Shown here: piece after piece, positions 43,792 to 53,978 of the stretch | Position numbering within the stretch: the stretch's first letter is position 1 | Layout of the letters: every line of letters starts with the position of its first letter | Source of the DNA: Bacteroidales bacterium | Lineage (GTDB): Bacteria > Bacteroidota > Bacteroidia > Bacteroidales > Rikenellaceae | Reading direction: 5' to 3' | Length of the DNA: 64,000 nucleotides | NCBI GenBank assembly: GCA_910575495.1 | Contig: CAJTFS010000003.1 | Coordinates: forward strand, 62,001-126,000 | Program-made: the position numbers and the translations under genes | The notes under the pieces: model-generated | The model's database searches: none | What the model was told of the DNA's origin: nothing | What the model saw: only the letters and a program-made list of their open reading frames with translations

Positions 43792-44603
43792 TGTCGGAAC
43801 TTGTTGAAAATACGGACCGTATCGACGGCCTCCCGCACGTCGTGGACCCGCAGCACCGTGGCTCCCTGCCGCAGGCACTCCCATCCGAGCGCGACGGTGC
43901 CGGCGAGCGACTCGGCGGGAGAAGCATCCAACACCTTGTAGATCATAGACTTGCGCGAGACACCCGCCAAGACAGGAAAACCCAGCTCGCAAAGCCTGTG
44001 CAGCCCGGAGAGCAGCTCGTAGTTCTGTTCGAGAGTCTTGGCGAACCCGAAGCCGGGGTCGAGCACGATGTTCCCGCGCCGGATGCCGGCGGCAAGCATC
44101 GTCTCGACGCGCCGCCGGAAGTAATCGCACACCTCGGTGACGATGTCGCGGCGGTAGTCGGTCAACGACTGCATGGTGCGCGGATCGCCCTTCATGTGCA
44201 TGGCAACATAAGGCACGCCGAGCTGCGCCACCGTGGGCAACATCTCGGCGTCGAGCTCGCCGGCCGAGATGTCGTTGACGATCACCTTGCCGAAACGCCC
44301 GACGGCCGACCGGACCACCGAAGCCCGGAACGTATCGACCGAAACGGGCAGACCGGGCGCCAGCCGCCGCACGACCTCCAGGCCCGCCGCCACGCGCCGC
44401 CACTCCTCGGCGGGCGACACCTCGTCGGCCCCGGGACGCGACGAATAACCGCCCACGTCGATGATGGCGGCACCCTCGTCGAGACACGCGCGCACGCGCC
44501 GCTCCACGGCCCCGGCATCGGGCGTACGGCTGCCGGCGTAGAACGAATCGGGCGTGACGTTGAGAACGGCCATCACGCAAGGCTGCAAAAAATCAATCTG
44601 CAT
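43788..44603 (-). CDS. folP: dihydropteroate synthase
   Basis: Folate biosynthesis enzyme joining p-aminobenzoate to the pterin pyrophosphate; 271 residues. Motifs are NVTPDSF near residue 15, the [16 protein letters not shown] loop, [29 protein letters not shown] and GVSRKSM. The ATG at 44603 (MQIDFLQ) overlaps the 3' end of coaE by 11 bp, so the genes are translationally coupled. Confidence 0.95.
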   Translation of the reverse strand: MQIDFLQPCVMAVLNVTPDSFYAGSRTPDAGAVERRVRACLDEGAAIIDVGGYSSRPGADEVSPAEEWRRVAAGLEVVRRLAPGLPVSVDTFRASVVRSAVGRFGKVIVNDISAGELDAEMLPTVAQLGVPYVAMHMKGDPRTMQSLTDYRRDIVTEVCDYFRRRVETMLAAGIRRGNIVLDPGFGFAKTLEQNYELLSGLHRLCELGFPVLAGVSRKSMIYKVLDASPAESLAGTVALGWECLRQGATVLRVHDVREAVDTVRIFNKFRQ

Positions 44604-45198
44604 GCTGCAAGGTATTGCTTTCGAGGCGGAAACGGCGGTCGAGCTCGGCGACCGCGGGTTCCAACTCCTCCTCCAGGATATTGACGATCGCAAAGTCGGC
44701 CCGGGCGCTGAGCGCATCATCGTCCGACTGGGCGGCGATGCGGCGCCGCACGGCCTCGGGATCGCTGCCGTCGCGCCGGCAGGTGCGCCCGATACGCAAT
44801 CCGACGGGCGCCAACACGGCGACCGTGCGGTCGACGAGACGGTCGAACCCCGACTCGAAGAGGATGGCGCTCTCCAAAACGACGTAATCGCCCTGCTGCG
44901 CGGCGGCCCAAGCCACGAAATCGGACTTGACGGCGGGATGGACCAACGCTTCGAGATCGGCCAACGCTTGGGGATCGGCGAAGACGGCCCCGGCCAAAAA
45001 AGCCCGGTCGAGCTCGCCGTGGCGGTAAGCCGCAGCGCCGAACCGGGCAACGATGGCCTTGCGCAAAGGCGCGTCCTGCGACATCAACCGCTTGGCAGCG
45101 GCATCGGAGTCGTAGACGGCGGCGCCGCGCTGCGCGAAGAGCCGGCAGACGGTGCTTTTACCGCTGCCGATACCCCCGGTGATGCCGACCTTCATCAT
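44593..45198 (-). CDS. coaE: dephospho-CoA kinase
   Basis: Final step of coenzyme A synthesis; 201 residues. The P-loop GITGGIGSGKST is at 5-16, with YDSDAAAKRL, the HPAV motif in ALVHPAVKSD, and ESAILFESGFDRLVD. It overlaps its upstream neighbour by 4 bp (ATGA). The order YbbR-like gene then coaE is one I associate with Bacteroidetes genomes. Confidence 0.95.
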   Translation of the reverse strand: MMKVGITGGIGSGKSTVCRLFAQRGAAVYDSDAAAKRLMSQDAPLRKAIVARFGAAAYRHGELDRAFLAGAVFADPQALADLEALVHPAVKSDFVAWAAAQQGDYVVLESAILFESGFDRLVDRTVAVLAPVGLRIGRTCRRDGSDPEAVRRRIAAQSDDDALSARADFAIVNILEEELEPAVAELDRRFRLESNTLQHAD

Positions 45199-45590
45199 TT
45201 TTTCTGGGGTTTGTCGATCTCAAGCACGCCGTCGATCGAAAGCACCTTGATGTCGCTCAGCTGCACGGCGATGGCGCTCTGCAACGACTTCGAATCGAGG
45301 ATGATCCTACCCTCGTGGCCCTCCTCGCGCGAAGGCCGGTAACGGAGACTCGACAAGGGAATGCGCAGCGTCTTGTTGGAATAGACCTTGTAACCGAAAA
45401 GGTTGGTGCCGACCCCCTCGACGACGCACGTGACCTCGAAAAGCACGCCGTCGACATCGACCATGACATCCTGGCGCGTACTGTAGGTATAGCTGAGCTT
45501 GGCGATATACCAGAAGATGAACGCCGCGACGAACATGGCCAGAAAGACCGGCTGCACGTAGCGGTGCATCCATTGCATGAATTTGTCCAT
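45195..45590 (-). CDS. YbbR-like membrane protein
   Basis: A 131-residue protein with one N-terminal transmembrane helix (about 12-31, VFLAMFVAAFIFWYIAKL) and a small beta domain. The domain has VDVDGVLFEVTCVVEGVGTN and IRIPLSSLRYRP, resembling a single divergent YbbR repeat. In Bacteroidetes such a gene often precedes coaE, as here, though the usual version is longer. The ATG at 45590 (MDKFMQW) sits just before the transmembrane segment. Function unknown; CdaR-type regulation of a diadenylate cyclase is only a guess. Confidence 0.7.
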   Translation of the reverse strand: MDKFMQWMHRYVQPVFLAMFVAAFIFWYIAKLSYTYSTRQDVMVDVDGVLFEVTCVVEGVGTNLFGYKVYSNKTLRIPLSSLRYRPSREEGHEGRIILDSKSLQSAIAVQLSDIKVLSIDGVLEIDKPQKK

Positions 45591-45807
45591 AGCGCAGGGA
45601 ACTTTGCTGCGAAGATAGTGCAAGCCGGCGGCAAAACAAAATTAATCGGGAATTTTCCCACCCTCGCCCTGCTCCCGGCCCAACAGCTCCGGACTTCCGG
45701 GGCCCGGGCATGCAGCAGAGCATATCCGGAAAGGGAACCGGACACAGAACGGCGCAGGGCCGAACAGGTCCGGACACGAAACGGGGCCCGGTCGGCAAAA
45801 GCAGCCT
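45591..45807. other. leader region upstream of YbbR-like gene
   Basis: Gene-free, GC-rich sequence between repeat A and the YbbR-like gene. No clear promoter match was seen. Confidence 0.35.
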
Positions 45808-46040
45808 GGCAGATGCTTGGACGCAGCGCACGGAAAAGGAGCAGGAACGATGCCACCCATGCATGGGCGTCAGGTCGCCATCGAAATAACGTAGCCAGGA
45901 AGCATGATCGGAACCCGCCCCGAAAGAAGATGAAGACCAATAACCCAAGTGCAGGCCGACATACGTCAAGTCTCCCGTCGACTCGTGGCGGTAGCCCGTA
46001 GCAGGCGCTGAAAAGCAGTCGCTCAAAGGAATGCGGCGGA
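45808..46040 (-). pseudogene. start-less DUF1566/FISUMP-like domain fragment A
   Basis: The frame is open well beyond both edges. It reads LRRIPLSDCF, then PATGYRHESTGDLTYVG, then GYWSSSS, a divergent stretch, and SFSVRCVQASA. That is the C-terminal pattern of the variable DUF1566/Fibrobacter-major-domain-like proteins of Bacteroidales. No start codon or N-terminal domain precedes it. Confidence 0.6.
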
Positions 46041-47042
46041 GAGGGAAACAATTCACAACTTTACGATTAAGCGAGAGTAAAGACCGTTCACGGGCTTTAC
46101 CGAGCAAGAGTAAAGTCAAGACCCCGTAGGGGGATTAATGCAAAATGCACAATTTATCATTCTGAGCGAAGCAACGAACGCAGCGAGTGCAGCAGCCGCT
46201 TGCGGACTATGCCGAGCAAGGAGGAGAAAGACAAACGAAGTGCAGTCAAGAATCTATTCTGGGCAAGGTTACAGATGTTTCGCTGCGCTCAACATGACGG
46301 TTGCAGCGGCTCTTCGCAAAGAAGTGAACGACAAACGAAGTGCAGTCAAGAATCTGTCTACGTATACTTTTATACAGATTCTTCGTCGCTCTGCTCCTCA
46401 GAATGACAAACTACTGAATTGTTCGCAAACTCCGCAGCAGACTGGAATATGCAACTGGCGGCAACGCGGAAAGGTGGAAGGAAAAGATGTGCGATTTGTT
46501 CGCAAATCTACCAACGTCGAATGCAAGCCGAATTCATAGAATCCGGAGCTCTTAGACGGGTAATTGCAGTTTACAGAGCTAAACATCGGCTTCAGCCGTG
46601 CGAGCCGAAGCCCCGCCCTGCGGAGGCTCGCAGACACTCGCCCCGCTGGCTTCGGCACGAAAACAACACAGCGCCGACCGAAGCAGAGCTTGCGAACTTA
46701 AACAGCGTGCGCTTTTTCTGAACGAAGCGAACGCTGCCTGCAGAGCATGTCCGGCGACAACCGAAGTGGCGAGCCTCCGCGCCGGGAGGCTGCGGCCCGC
46801 GCAACACTGCGAATTACAAAACCGCAGAACCACAGAAACCAGCAATCGAACAACCGTCCGCAAACAACTATTCCTTATCAATCCTCCTGCGCCATTACGC
46901 TGCCAGCGGACTGCTGAATCTACCGGCCGCGCTGACGAGACCGTTTCCCCAAAAACTGCGCGCAGAGTCAAGCAAACATGCTTGAATTTGCGGAGGCGGG
47001 AAGACGTGCCTGCAAGGAACCGTGGTCCCTGTCACTCCGGGC
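45808..47042 (-). repeat. composite dispersed repeat, copy A
   Basis: On the minus strand the element starts with CCCGGAGTGACAGGG near 47042. It runs through a block shared inverted with 53.6-53.9 kb (46430-46930, containing CAGCAGTCCGCTGGC and GCCAGTTGCATATTCCAG), then a block with GTCATTCTGAGGAG...GAAGAATCTG (about 46155-46410). It ends in a GYR...SVRCVQ domain fragment at 45808-46040. No complete gene lies inside. Confidence 0.75.
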
Positions 47043-47071
47043 CGTAAAAGCTGCTTTCCGAAACCCAAAAA

Positions 47072-47100
47072 GAAAGCGCACCCGCCGGGGGCACGCTTTC
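47072..47100 (-). terminator. terminator of secDF
   Basis: A 7-bp GAAAGCG/CGCTTTC stem (47072-47078 with 47094-47100) has a GC-rich loop and, on the minus strand, a T-rich tail. It lies 23 bp after the secDF stop. Confidence 0.65.
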
Positions 47101-47122
47101 CTGTTCCGAACGACCGGGAAGG

Positions 47123-50100
47123 CTACTGCTTCTCGATCTTCTTTTTGTCGGCCCGGGCCATGAGATCGTAAGCCACGGGAGTGGCGATGAAGATCGTGGC
47201 GGCAGTACCGACGACAACGCCGACCGTCAGCGCGAAGATGAATCCGCGGATGGTCTCGCCGCCGAAGAAGAAGATGGCGAGCAAGGTGACGAGCGTGGTA
47301 CCCGACGTATTGATCGTACGCGACAGGGTCGAGTTGATGGCGTTGTTGACATTCTCACGCAACGAACGCTTGGGATAGAGACCCAGGTACTCGCGGATGC
47401 GGTCGAAGACCACCACGGTGTCGTTGATGGCGTAACCGATGATCGTGAGGATGGCAGCGATGAAAGCCTGGTTCACCTCGAGGTTGAAAGGCATCAGACC
47501 GTAGAACATCGAGAAAAGACCGATGATGAACAACGAATTGACGGCCAGAGCCAGCGTAGCGCCCGTAGCCCACTGCCAACGCTTGAACCGGAAGGTGATG
47601 TAGAGTCCGATGGCGATGAGCGAGAAGAGCACCGAATAAATGGCGTTCCACGTCATGTCCTTGGCGATCGAAGGACCGATCTTGTCGGCATTGAGGATAC
47701 CGTTGACGTCGGTCTGCGTATTGCGGAACTGCTCGAAGGTGATGTCGTAGGTGTAGAGCGGGCTGACGGCATCGTAGATGATGCGCTCGACCTCGGCCGT
47801 AGCCTCGTCGGAGGTGTCGTCGTAGCGATACTGCGTGACGATGCGCATCTGGTTCTCATTGCCGTACTGCTTGACCTCGGAGCTGACCGAAGCGGCGTCG
47901 GCACCGGCCTGTGCGCCGAAAGCCTGCTCGATGCGGCTGCGCACCTCCTCGGCCGAAACGGCCCTGTCGAAACGGACGACGTAGGCGCGGCCGCCGGTGA
48001 ACTCGGCACCGAGGTTGAGCCCGCGCACGGCGAACGACACGCACGAAAGAACGACGATGACGCCCGTCGCGATGTAGGCGATCTTGCGCTTGGCGATGAA
48101 GTCGATGCGGGTGCTGTTGAGGAAGTTCTCCGACCACGAACGCGAGAAGGAGATATGGCCCCACTTGGAGACGATCCACTCGATGAGCAGACGCGTGACG
48201 AAGACGGCGCAGAAGAACGAAGTGACGATACCGATGATCAACGTGGTGGCGAAGCCCTGCACGGGACCGTTGCCGAAGATGAAGAGGACGATACCGGTGA
48301 TGATGGTGGTGAGGTTACCGTCGATGATGGCCGAATAAGCCTTCGAGAAACCGTCCTTGATGGCGAGCGAAAGGCTCTTGCCGCCGCGCAGCTCCTCCTT
48401 GATGCGCTCGTAGATGATGACGTTGGCGTCGACGGCCATACCCATCGTCAGCACGATACCGGCGATACCGGGCAGGGTGAGGACGGCGCCGAACGAGACG
48501 AGCACGCCCATCAGCAGGAAGACGTTGGTCAGCAAAGCGATGTCGGACATCCAGCCTGCGGTCTTGTAGAAAAGACCCATGTAGAGCAGGACGAGAACGA
48601 AGGCGATGAGGAACGACAACATACCGGCGTTGATCGACTCCTGGCCCAGCGAAGGGCCTACGACCGTATCCTGGATGATCTTGGCGGGAGCGGGGACCTT
48701 GCCCGAGCTGAGGACGTTGGCGAGGTCCTGCGCCTCCTGGATGGTGAAGTCGCCGGAGATCTCGGACGAACCCTTGTCGATCTTGGTGCGGACGCTGGGT
48801 GCCGAATAGACGTAGCCGTCGAGCACGATGGCGATGCACTTGCCGATGTTGTCGCCCGTGAGACGCGACCACTCCTGGGCGCCCTCGGCGTTCATGGTCA
48901 TCGAAACGACGGCCGAAGCGCCGCGCTCGGCATACTGCTCGTGAGCCTCGGTGATGACCGAACCGTCGAGCGGAGCCTTGCCGTCGGGCGAGGTGACGCG
49001 GATGGCGTAGAGCATGTAGCGGCCGTCGATGCGGTCGTCGCCCTTGACGCCCCACTTGAACTCGATGTCGGCGGGGAAGAACTCGCGCACGGCGGGATCG
49101 TTGAGATAAGCCTCGACGGCAGCCATGTCGGCCTTGTAGGCGGCACCGATGGCGGCTCCGCCGGCGAACGAAGGATCGAGCACGGCGAAGAGCGGATTCT
49201 GGGCGCGGTCGTAACGTGCGGACTGCACGGCGACAGGCTCCTCGGTCTGGCCGATCTCGGCGATCAGATCGCTGGTCTCGCCGGCGGCGGCAGCGTCCTC
49301 CGTTTTCTCGGCGACGGGCTTCCCGACGGACTCGCCCGAAGCGTTAGCCTCGGTCTGGAGCGAACGCAGATACTTGTCGGCGGTCATCATCGAAGAGAGG
49401 ATCTCGTTGGCGTTGTAGGTGGTCCAGAACTCGAGCGAAGCGGTACCCTGCAGGAGGTCGCGGACACGCTGCGGCTCCTTGACGCCCGGCAGCTCGACCA
49501 GGATGCGGTGCGAATTGGGCAGGCGGATGATGTTGGGCTGCGTGACGCCGAAGTGGTCGATACGACTGCGGAGCACGTTGTGGGAAGCCTCGATGGCGGC
49601 CTCGGCCTCACGCTTGAGGATCTTTTCGACCTCGGCGTTGGTGCTCTCCAGCGTAATGTCCTTGCGGTCGGGGCTGACGAAGACCGTGGCGAGGGAGCCG
49701 CCGTTGGTCTGACGCTCGTAAGCCTTGACGAACTCGCCGATATAATCCTTGGACGTACCCTCCTTCATGGCTTCGTTGGCCTCGGCCATGGCGGCGATGA
49801 AGGCGGGATCGTTCTGGCTCTGACCGGCCAGCGCCTTGACGAGGTCCTCGACCTGCACCTCCAGCATGACGTTCATGCCGCCCTTGAGGTCGAGACCGAG
49901 GTTGAGCTCCTTCTCCTTGCAGTCCTTGTAGGTGTAGGAGATGAAGCCCAGGTTGTAGACGGGCAGGTTCTGGACCGAATCGAGGTAGTGCTGCTCGGCC
50001 TCGGCCTGTTGCTCGAGCGGGAACTGCGCGGCATAGGCGGCCGCGTGCTTCTCGACGTTCCGCGTTTTGAACGTGAACGAGAGCTGGAAAACGCACGCAA

Positions 50101-50146
50101 GCGCCAGGAGCGCCGCGATGAGTTTGATGAAACCTTTACTTTGCAT
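47123..50146 (-). CDS. secDF: fused protein translocase subunit SecDF
   Basis: A 1007-residue fusion of SecD and SecF, which uses the proton motive force to pull exported proteins from the Sec channel. An N-terminal helix (about 7-25) precedes the SecD P1 domain with NLGLDLKGGMNVMLEV. Then come LRSRIDHFGVTQPNI and VELPGV, a second periplasmic part with TMNAEGAQEW, and six helices with MGMAVDANVIIYERIKEE. The SecF half begins near 700 and contains NLGAEFTGGRAYVV and GYAINDTVVVFDRIRE. An Ala/Glu-rich low-complexity insert lies near 275-320. It has its own promoter. Confidence 0.96.
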   Translation of the reverse strand: MQSKGFIKLIAALLALACVFQLSFTFKTRNVEKHAAAYAAQFPLEQQAEAEQHYLDSVQNLPVYNLGFISYTYKDCKEKELNLGLDLKGGMNVMLEVQVEDLVKALAGQSQNDPAFIAAMAEANEAMKEGTSKDYIGEFVKAYERQTNGGSLATVFVSPDRKDITLESTNAEVEKILKREAEAAIEASHNVLRSRIDHFGVTQPNIIRLPNSHRILVELPGVKEPQRVRDLLQGTASLEFWTTYNANEILSSMMTADKYLRSLQTEANASGESVGKPVAEKTEDAAAAGETSDLIAEIGQTEEPVAVQSARYDRAQNPLFAVLDPSFAGGAAIGAAYKADMAAVEAYLNDPAVREFFPADIEFKWGVKGDDRIDGRYMLYAIRVTSPDGKAPLDGSVITEAHEQYAERGASAVVSMTMNAEGAQEWSRLTGDNIGKCIAIVLDGYVYSAPSVRTKIDKGSSEISGDFTIQEAQDLANVLSSGKVPAPAKIIQDTVVGPSLGQESINAGMLSFLIAFVLVLLYMGLFYKTAGWMSDIALLTNVFLLMGVLVSFGAVLTLPGIAGIVLTMGMAVDANVIIYERIKEELRGGKSLSLAIKDGFSKAYSAIIDGNLTTIITGIVLFIFGNGPVQGFATTLIIGIVTSFFCAVFVTRLLIEWIVSKWGHISFSRSWSENFLNSTRIDFIAKRKIAYIATGVIVVLSCVSFAVRGLNLGAEFTGGRAYVVRFDRAVSAEEVRSRIEQAFGAQAGADAASVSSEVKQYGNENQMRIVTQYRYDDTSDEATAEVERIIYDAVSPLYTYDITFEQFRNTQTDVNGILNADKIGPSIAKDMTWNAIYSVLFSLIAIGLYITFRFKRWQWATGATLALAVNSLFIIGLFSMFYGLMPFNLEVNQAFIAAILTIIGYAINDTVVVFDRIREYLGLYPKRSLRENVNNAINSTLSRTINTSGTTLVTLLAIFFFGGETIRGFIFALTVGVVVGTAATIFIATPVAYDLMARADKKKIEKQ

Positions 50147-50206
50147 CGGTGTTAAATGTATTTGTTATAATTCGTTGTTGTTTTTATTATTGCGCATGAT
50201 AGCATG

Positions 50207-50237
50207 CAAAGATATGAAAAACAATTCGGAATTCACA
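50207..50237 (-). promoter_or_regulatory. promoter of secDF
   Basis: Minus-strand TTG (50237-50235), 20 bp, then TATCTTTG (50214-50207) matches the Bacteroidetes promoter. The leader to the ATG is about 55 nt. Confidence 0.7.
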
Positions 50238-50461
50238 ATTAAAATGGCAATTATATGCGTCACAGCGCGAAAATCGTGCTCATCGCTCCGGCGGGCGGAC
50301 GCATTTGCCCATGCTGCCGTTAGCGCGTCGGCCCGGGTTTCCGTGCTCAGGCACTCCGGCATCGCGGCACGGCCCGAATCGGCGGACTTGCCTAACCGCA
50401 AAAAGGGCTCCCGGCCGTCGGGTGCTGCTCCCGGGACCGCATGCCATGATCTCCATCCATA

Positions 50462-50925
50462 ACTTCGTCATTCTGAACGAAGTGAACCGGTGTTCGCCGC
50501 AAACGCAGAGACCGCTGGCGGACTTTGCAGAACGGACAAGGCGGCGCAGCCAAGTAAACAGCGCATACAGATGTTTGACTGCACTGCGTTTGTCTCTCTC
50601 CTCCTTGCTCGGAAGAGTCCGCAAGCGGCCTCTGCGCTCGCTGCGTTCGTCGATCCGATCCGCTCGACATGTCATTTGCGGCAGGTGCAGAACCGATGCA
50701 GGCACCTCTGCCAAGCAAGGAGGAGAGCAGCGCGGACAAACATCGGTTCAGGCAGAGTCGGGAATCTTCCTTGTGCGGACCGGAGACTCCCCGGGCGGAG
50801 GTCCGCAAGCGTGCCCCGCAGGCTCCGGTCCGAAAATCATTGCGAACCTTGCCTTGGAATACCACAGGCTCCGCCCGGGAACAACTGCTGCATCCGGCGT
50901 TCGGCAGAGTGCAGAGTGCAGGGTA
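50462..50925 (+). repeat. dispersed repeat D
   Basis: It begins with TCGTCATTCTGAACGAAGTG, close to the core of composite repeats A-C. It continues through CTCCTCCTTGCTCGG and CCGCAAGCGG motifs shared with A and C. Its second half (50750-50900) matches region E at 36.7 kb in opposite orientation. It contains no gene and lacks the GYR-type fragment. Confidence 0.65.
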
Positions 50926-51126
50926 CGACCCAAGAATCGTCGCACTCCTTTTGGCCGGGCAAAAATTGCAGAACCCGCCCTGCAACTACGGCCGCGGCCC
51001 ATACGAACATCGACCGGATGCGAGCAGAGGTGTCCGATAACGGAATCGCCTGCGACACGATCGATTCCGCACATTGCCTACGGAAAGCGCAGCCCCGGGA
51101 AACCGGAACTGCGCTGAAAGAAACGG
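50926..51126. other. spacer downstream of dnaK
   Basis: GC-rich sequence between repeat D and the dnaK terminator. No gene recognised. Confidence 0.4.
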
Positions 51127-51127
51127 A

Positions 51128-51147
51128 ACGGCGGGCAAATGCCCCGT
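51128..51147 (-). terminator. probable terminator of dnaK
   Basis: An ACGG(C)GGGCA / TGCCCCGT hairpin lies 19 bp beyond the dnaK stop and is followed on the minus strand by a pyrimidine-rich CGTTTCTTTC tail. Confidence 0.5.
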
Positions 51148-51165
51148 CCCGAAAGGGAACAGGAA

Positions 51166-53082
51166 CTATTTCACCTCTTCGAACTCGACATCCTCGGGCT
51201 GGTTGCCGTTGGAGGCGTCCTGCTGACCGCCGCCATTGGCCTGCTGGCCTGCGCCCTGCGCACCGGCCGCACCCTGGGCCTGCTGCTGGGCGTAGATGTC
51301 CTGCGAAGCGGCCTGCCAAGCGGCGTTGAGCTCGGCGATGGCGCCGTCGATAGCAGCGATGTCGGCATTCTTGTGCGCCTCCTTGAGCTTGCCGAGCGCC
51401 GTTTCGATGGCCGACTTCTTGTCGGCGGGCAACTTGTCGCCGTACTCCTTGAGCTGCTTTTCAGTAGCGAAGATATTGGAATCGGCAGCGTTGATCTTGT
51501 CGATGCGCTCCTTCTCCTCCTTGTCCTTGGCTTCGTTGGCCTTGGCCTCGTCGCGCATGCGCTGGATCTCCTGCTCGGTCAGACCCGACGACGCCTCGAT
51601 GCGGATCTTCTGCTCCTTGCCGGTGCCCTTGTCCTTGGCCGAAACGTTGAGAATACCGTTGGCGTCGATGTCGAACGTCACTTCGATCTGCGGCACGCCG
51701 CGCGGAGCTGCGGGGATGCCGTCGAGGTGGAAACGGCCGATCGACTTGTTGTCGCGGGCCAGCGGACGCTCGCCCTGGCATACGTTGATCTCCACCGAAG
51801 GCTGGTTGTCGGCCGCCGTGGAGAAAGTCTCCGACTTGCGGGTGGGGATGGTGGTGTTGGCGTCGATGAGCTTGGTCATCACGCCGCCCAGGGTCTCGAT
51901 GCCGAGCGACAGCGGCGTGACGTCGAGCAACAGCACGTCCTTGACCTCGCCGGTGAGCACACCGCCCTGGATGGCGGCGCCGATGGCCACGACCTCGTCG
52001 GGGTTGACCGACTTGTTGGGCGCCTTGCCGAAGAACTCCTCGACGATCTTCTGGATGGCGGGGATACGCGTGGAACCGCCCACGAGGATCACTTCGTCGA
52101 TCTGCGAAGCCTGCAGACCGGCATCCTGCAACGCCTGCTTGCAAGGCTCGACGGTCTTGCGGATGAGGTGGTCGCACAACTGCTCGAACTTGGCGCGCGT
52201 GAGCGACATGACGAGGTGCTGCGGAATGCCGTTGACGGGCATGATATAGGGCAGGTTGATCTCGGTCGTGGTGGACGACGAAAGCTCGATCTTGGCCTTC
52301 TCGGCGGCCTCCTTCAGACGCTGGAGGGCCATGGGATCCTGGCGCAGGTCGATCTGGTGTTCGGCCTTGAACGCCTCGGCCATGTAGTCGATCAGCACGT
52401 GGTCGAAGTCGTCGCCTCCGAGGTGGGTGTCGCCGTTGGTCGACTTGACCTCGAAGACGCCGTCGCCCAACTCGAGAATCGAAATATCGAACGTACCGCC
52501 GCCGAGGTCGTAGACGGCGATCTTCATGTCGCTGTCCTTCTTGTCGAGACCGTAGGCCAGTGCGGCGGCCGTAGGCTCGTTGATGATGCGGCGGACCTTG
52601 AGACCTGCGATCTCGCCCGCCTCCTTGGTAGCCTGGCGCTGCGAATCGGAGAAGTAGGCCGGCACGGTGATGACCGCCTCGTCGACCTGCTGTCCGAGGT
52701 AGTCCTCGGCCGTCTTCTTCATCTTCTGGAGGATGATGGCCGAAATCTCCTGCGGCGTATACTGGCGGCCGTCGATGTCGACGCGGGGCGTGTTGTTGTC
52801 GCCGCGGACGATGCTGTAGGGCGCACGTTCGATGTCGGAAATGACCTGGTCGTAACGCTCGCCCATGAAACGCTTGATCGAGAAGACCGTGCGTTTGGGG
52901 TTGGTGATCGCCTGGCGCTTGGCCGGGTCGCCCACCTTGCGCTCGCCGCCCTCGGTGAACGCCACCACCGACGGCGTGGTGCGGTGACCCTCCGAGTTGG
53001 GAATCACCACGGGTTCGTTGCCTTCCATGACGGACACGCAGGAGTTCGTCGTGCCCAAGTCGATACCGATGATCTTTGCCAT
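51166..53082 (-). CDS. dnaK: chaperone protein DnaK (Hsp70)
   Basis: A 638-residue Hsp70. The nucleotide-binding domain begins [29 protein letters not shown] and [13 protein letters not shown] are the phosphate and adenosine motifs. The substrate-binding domain contains [14 protein letters not shown], and the end is a Gln/Gly/Ala-rich tail closing with EDVEFEEVK. It is cytoplasmic and assists folding with DnaJ and GrpE, which are not in this window. The ATG at 53082 is fixed by the family N-terminus. A 15-bp palindrome lies in its upstream region. Confidence 0.97.
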   Translation of the reverse strand: MAKIIGIDLGTTNSCVSVMEGNEPVVIPNSEGHRTTPSVVAFTEGGERKVGDPAKRQAITNPKRTVFSIKRFMGERYDQVISDIERAPYSIVRGDNNTPRVDIDGRQYTPQEISAIILQKMKKTAEDYLGQQVDEAVITVPAYFSDSQRQATKEAGEIAGLKVRRIINEPTAAALAYGLDKKDSDMKIAVYDLGGGTFDISILELGDGVFEVKSTNGDTHLGGDDFDHVLIDYMAEAFKAEHQIDLRQDPMALQRLKEAAEKAKIELSSSTTTEINLPYIMPVNGIPQHLVMSLTRAKFEQLCDHLIRKTVEPCKQALQDAGLQASQIDEVILVGGSTRIPAIQKIVEEFFGKAPNKSVNPDEVVAIGAAIQGGVLTGEVKDVLLLDVTPLSLGIETLGGVMTKLIDANTTIPTRKSETFSTAADNQPSVEINVCQGERPLARDNKSIGRFHLDGIPAAPRGVPQIEVTFDIDANGILNVSAKDKGTGKEQKIRIEASSGLTEQEIQRMRDEAKANEAKDKEEKERIDKINAADSNIFATEKQLKEYGDKLPADKKSAIETALGKLKEAHKNADIAAIDGAIAELNAAWQAASQDIYAQQQAQGAAGAQGAGQQANGGGQQDASNGNQPEDVEFEEVK

Positions 53083-53521
53083 AATGCTATTAGGTTTAAT
53101 TGATTGTTCTTTCTGTTCGTGCCGGTCGTCCGGCGGGGCCTTTTTCTGCAACGTGACGTTGCGTCGGCCGAAGCCGCCCCGCCCGACTGCGCGGCGCCCC
53201 TCATCGCGGGACTCGCCCTTGGTGTGTTCAAAGGTTATACCAAACGCCGCTGCCTGCCAAATTGACAGCCTTTTTGACAATTCCGCCATTTTTCCGATTT
53301 TCGCATGTGCTATTTTGGCAGAAAGTCGCCAGAATGGCTTTGGTTCCACGACCGTTCACCCGGTTTTTCCCGGCGTTCGGTGTGCCGTCTTTCTGAACGC
53401 AGCAAATCGACAGCCGTTGTGGGGTGACTCGGAAAATAGCGCTATGTATTTCTTCGCTTAAACTTTTTGTTTTCAACCTTTCCCTTTTAACCTTTCATTT
53501 TTACCTTTGAAAAGGCAACTT
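53083..53521. other. dnaK upstream region
   Basis: This contains the palindrome at 53148-53162, AT-rich sequence near 53225-53300 with minus-strand TATAAC that may be part of the dnaK promoter, and TTTTAACCTTTC-type heptads at 53470-53512. No gene recognised. Confidence 0.45.
53148..53162. promoter_or_regulatory. palindrome upstream of dnaK, possible operator
   Basis: GCAACGTGACGTTGC is a perfect 7-bp inverted repeat around one base, 66 bp before the dnaK start. It is not a CIRCE element. A TTGACA direct repeat with a 12-bp period lies near 53262-53279. Confidence 0.4.
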
Positions 53522-53928
53522 CACACCCGGAGTGACAGGGGTCACGGCTTTTGTCAGCGTGGTTTGTAGATTCAGCAGTCCGCTGGCGGCGTAATGGCGC
53601 GAGAGGATTGATAAGGAATAGTTGTTTTTGGGGCGGGTTTTGCGCCGGTTTCTGTAGTTCTGCGGTTTTTGCAATTCGTAGAATTGCGCGAGCCGCAGCC
53701 GGTTCTCGGTTTTAATAGTGGTACAAGAAATATTCTCGTGCCGAAGCCAGCGGGGCGAGTTTTGCGAGCCTCCGCAAGGCGGGGCTTCGGCTCGCACGGC
53801 TGAAGCCGGTGTTTAGCTCTGTAAGCCGCGGCCGCCCCGAACATCTTTTCTCTTTACCTCCTGCGTTGCCGCCAGTTGCATATTCCAGTCTGCCGCGGAG
53901 TTTGCGAACAATGGGTAAATAGTGTTTC

Positions 53929-53978
53929 AAGGTCTGCGACCTTGCGCCCGGGGCCGGCTCGCATCGGAGATGCGACCC
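53929..53978 (-). repeat. dispersed double-hairpin element, copy 2
   Basis: Read on the minus strand, hairpin 1 pairs 53978-53970 with 53964-53956 (8 of 9 pairs). Hairpin 2 pairs 53943-53938 with 53934-53929 (AAGGTC/GACCTT). The linker has CCCGGGCGC. The stem of hairpin 1 differs from copy 1 at 28.7 kb on both sides, keeping pairing. Confidence 0.6.
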
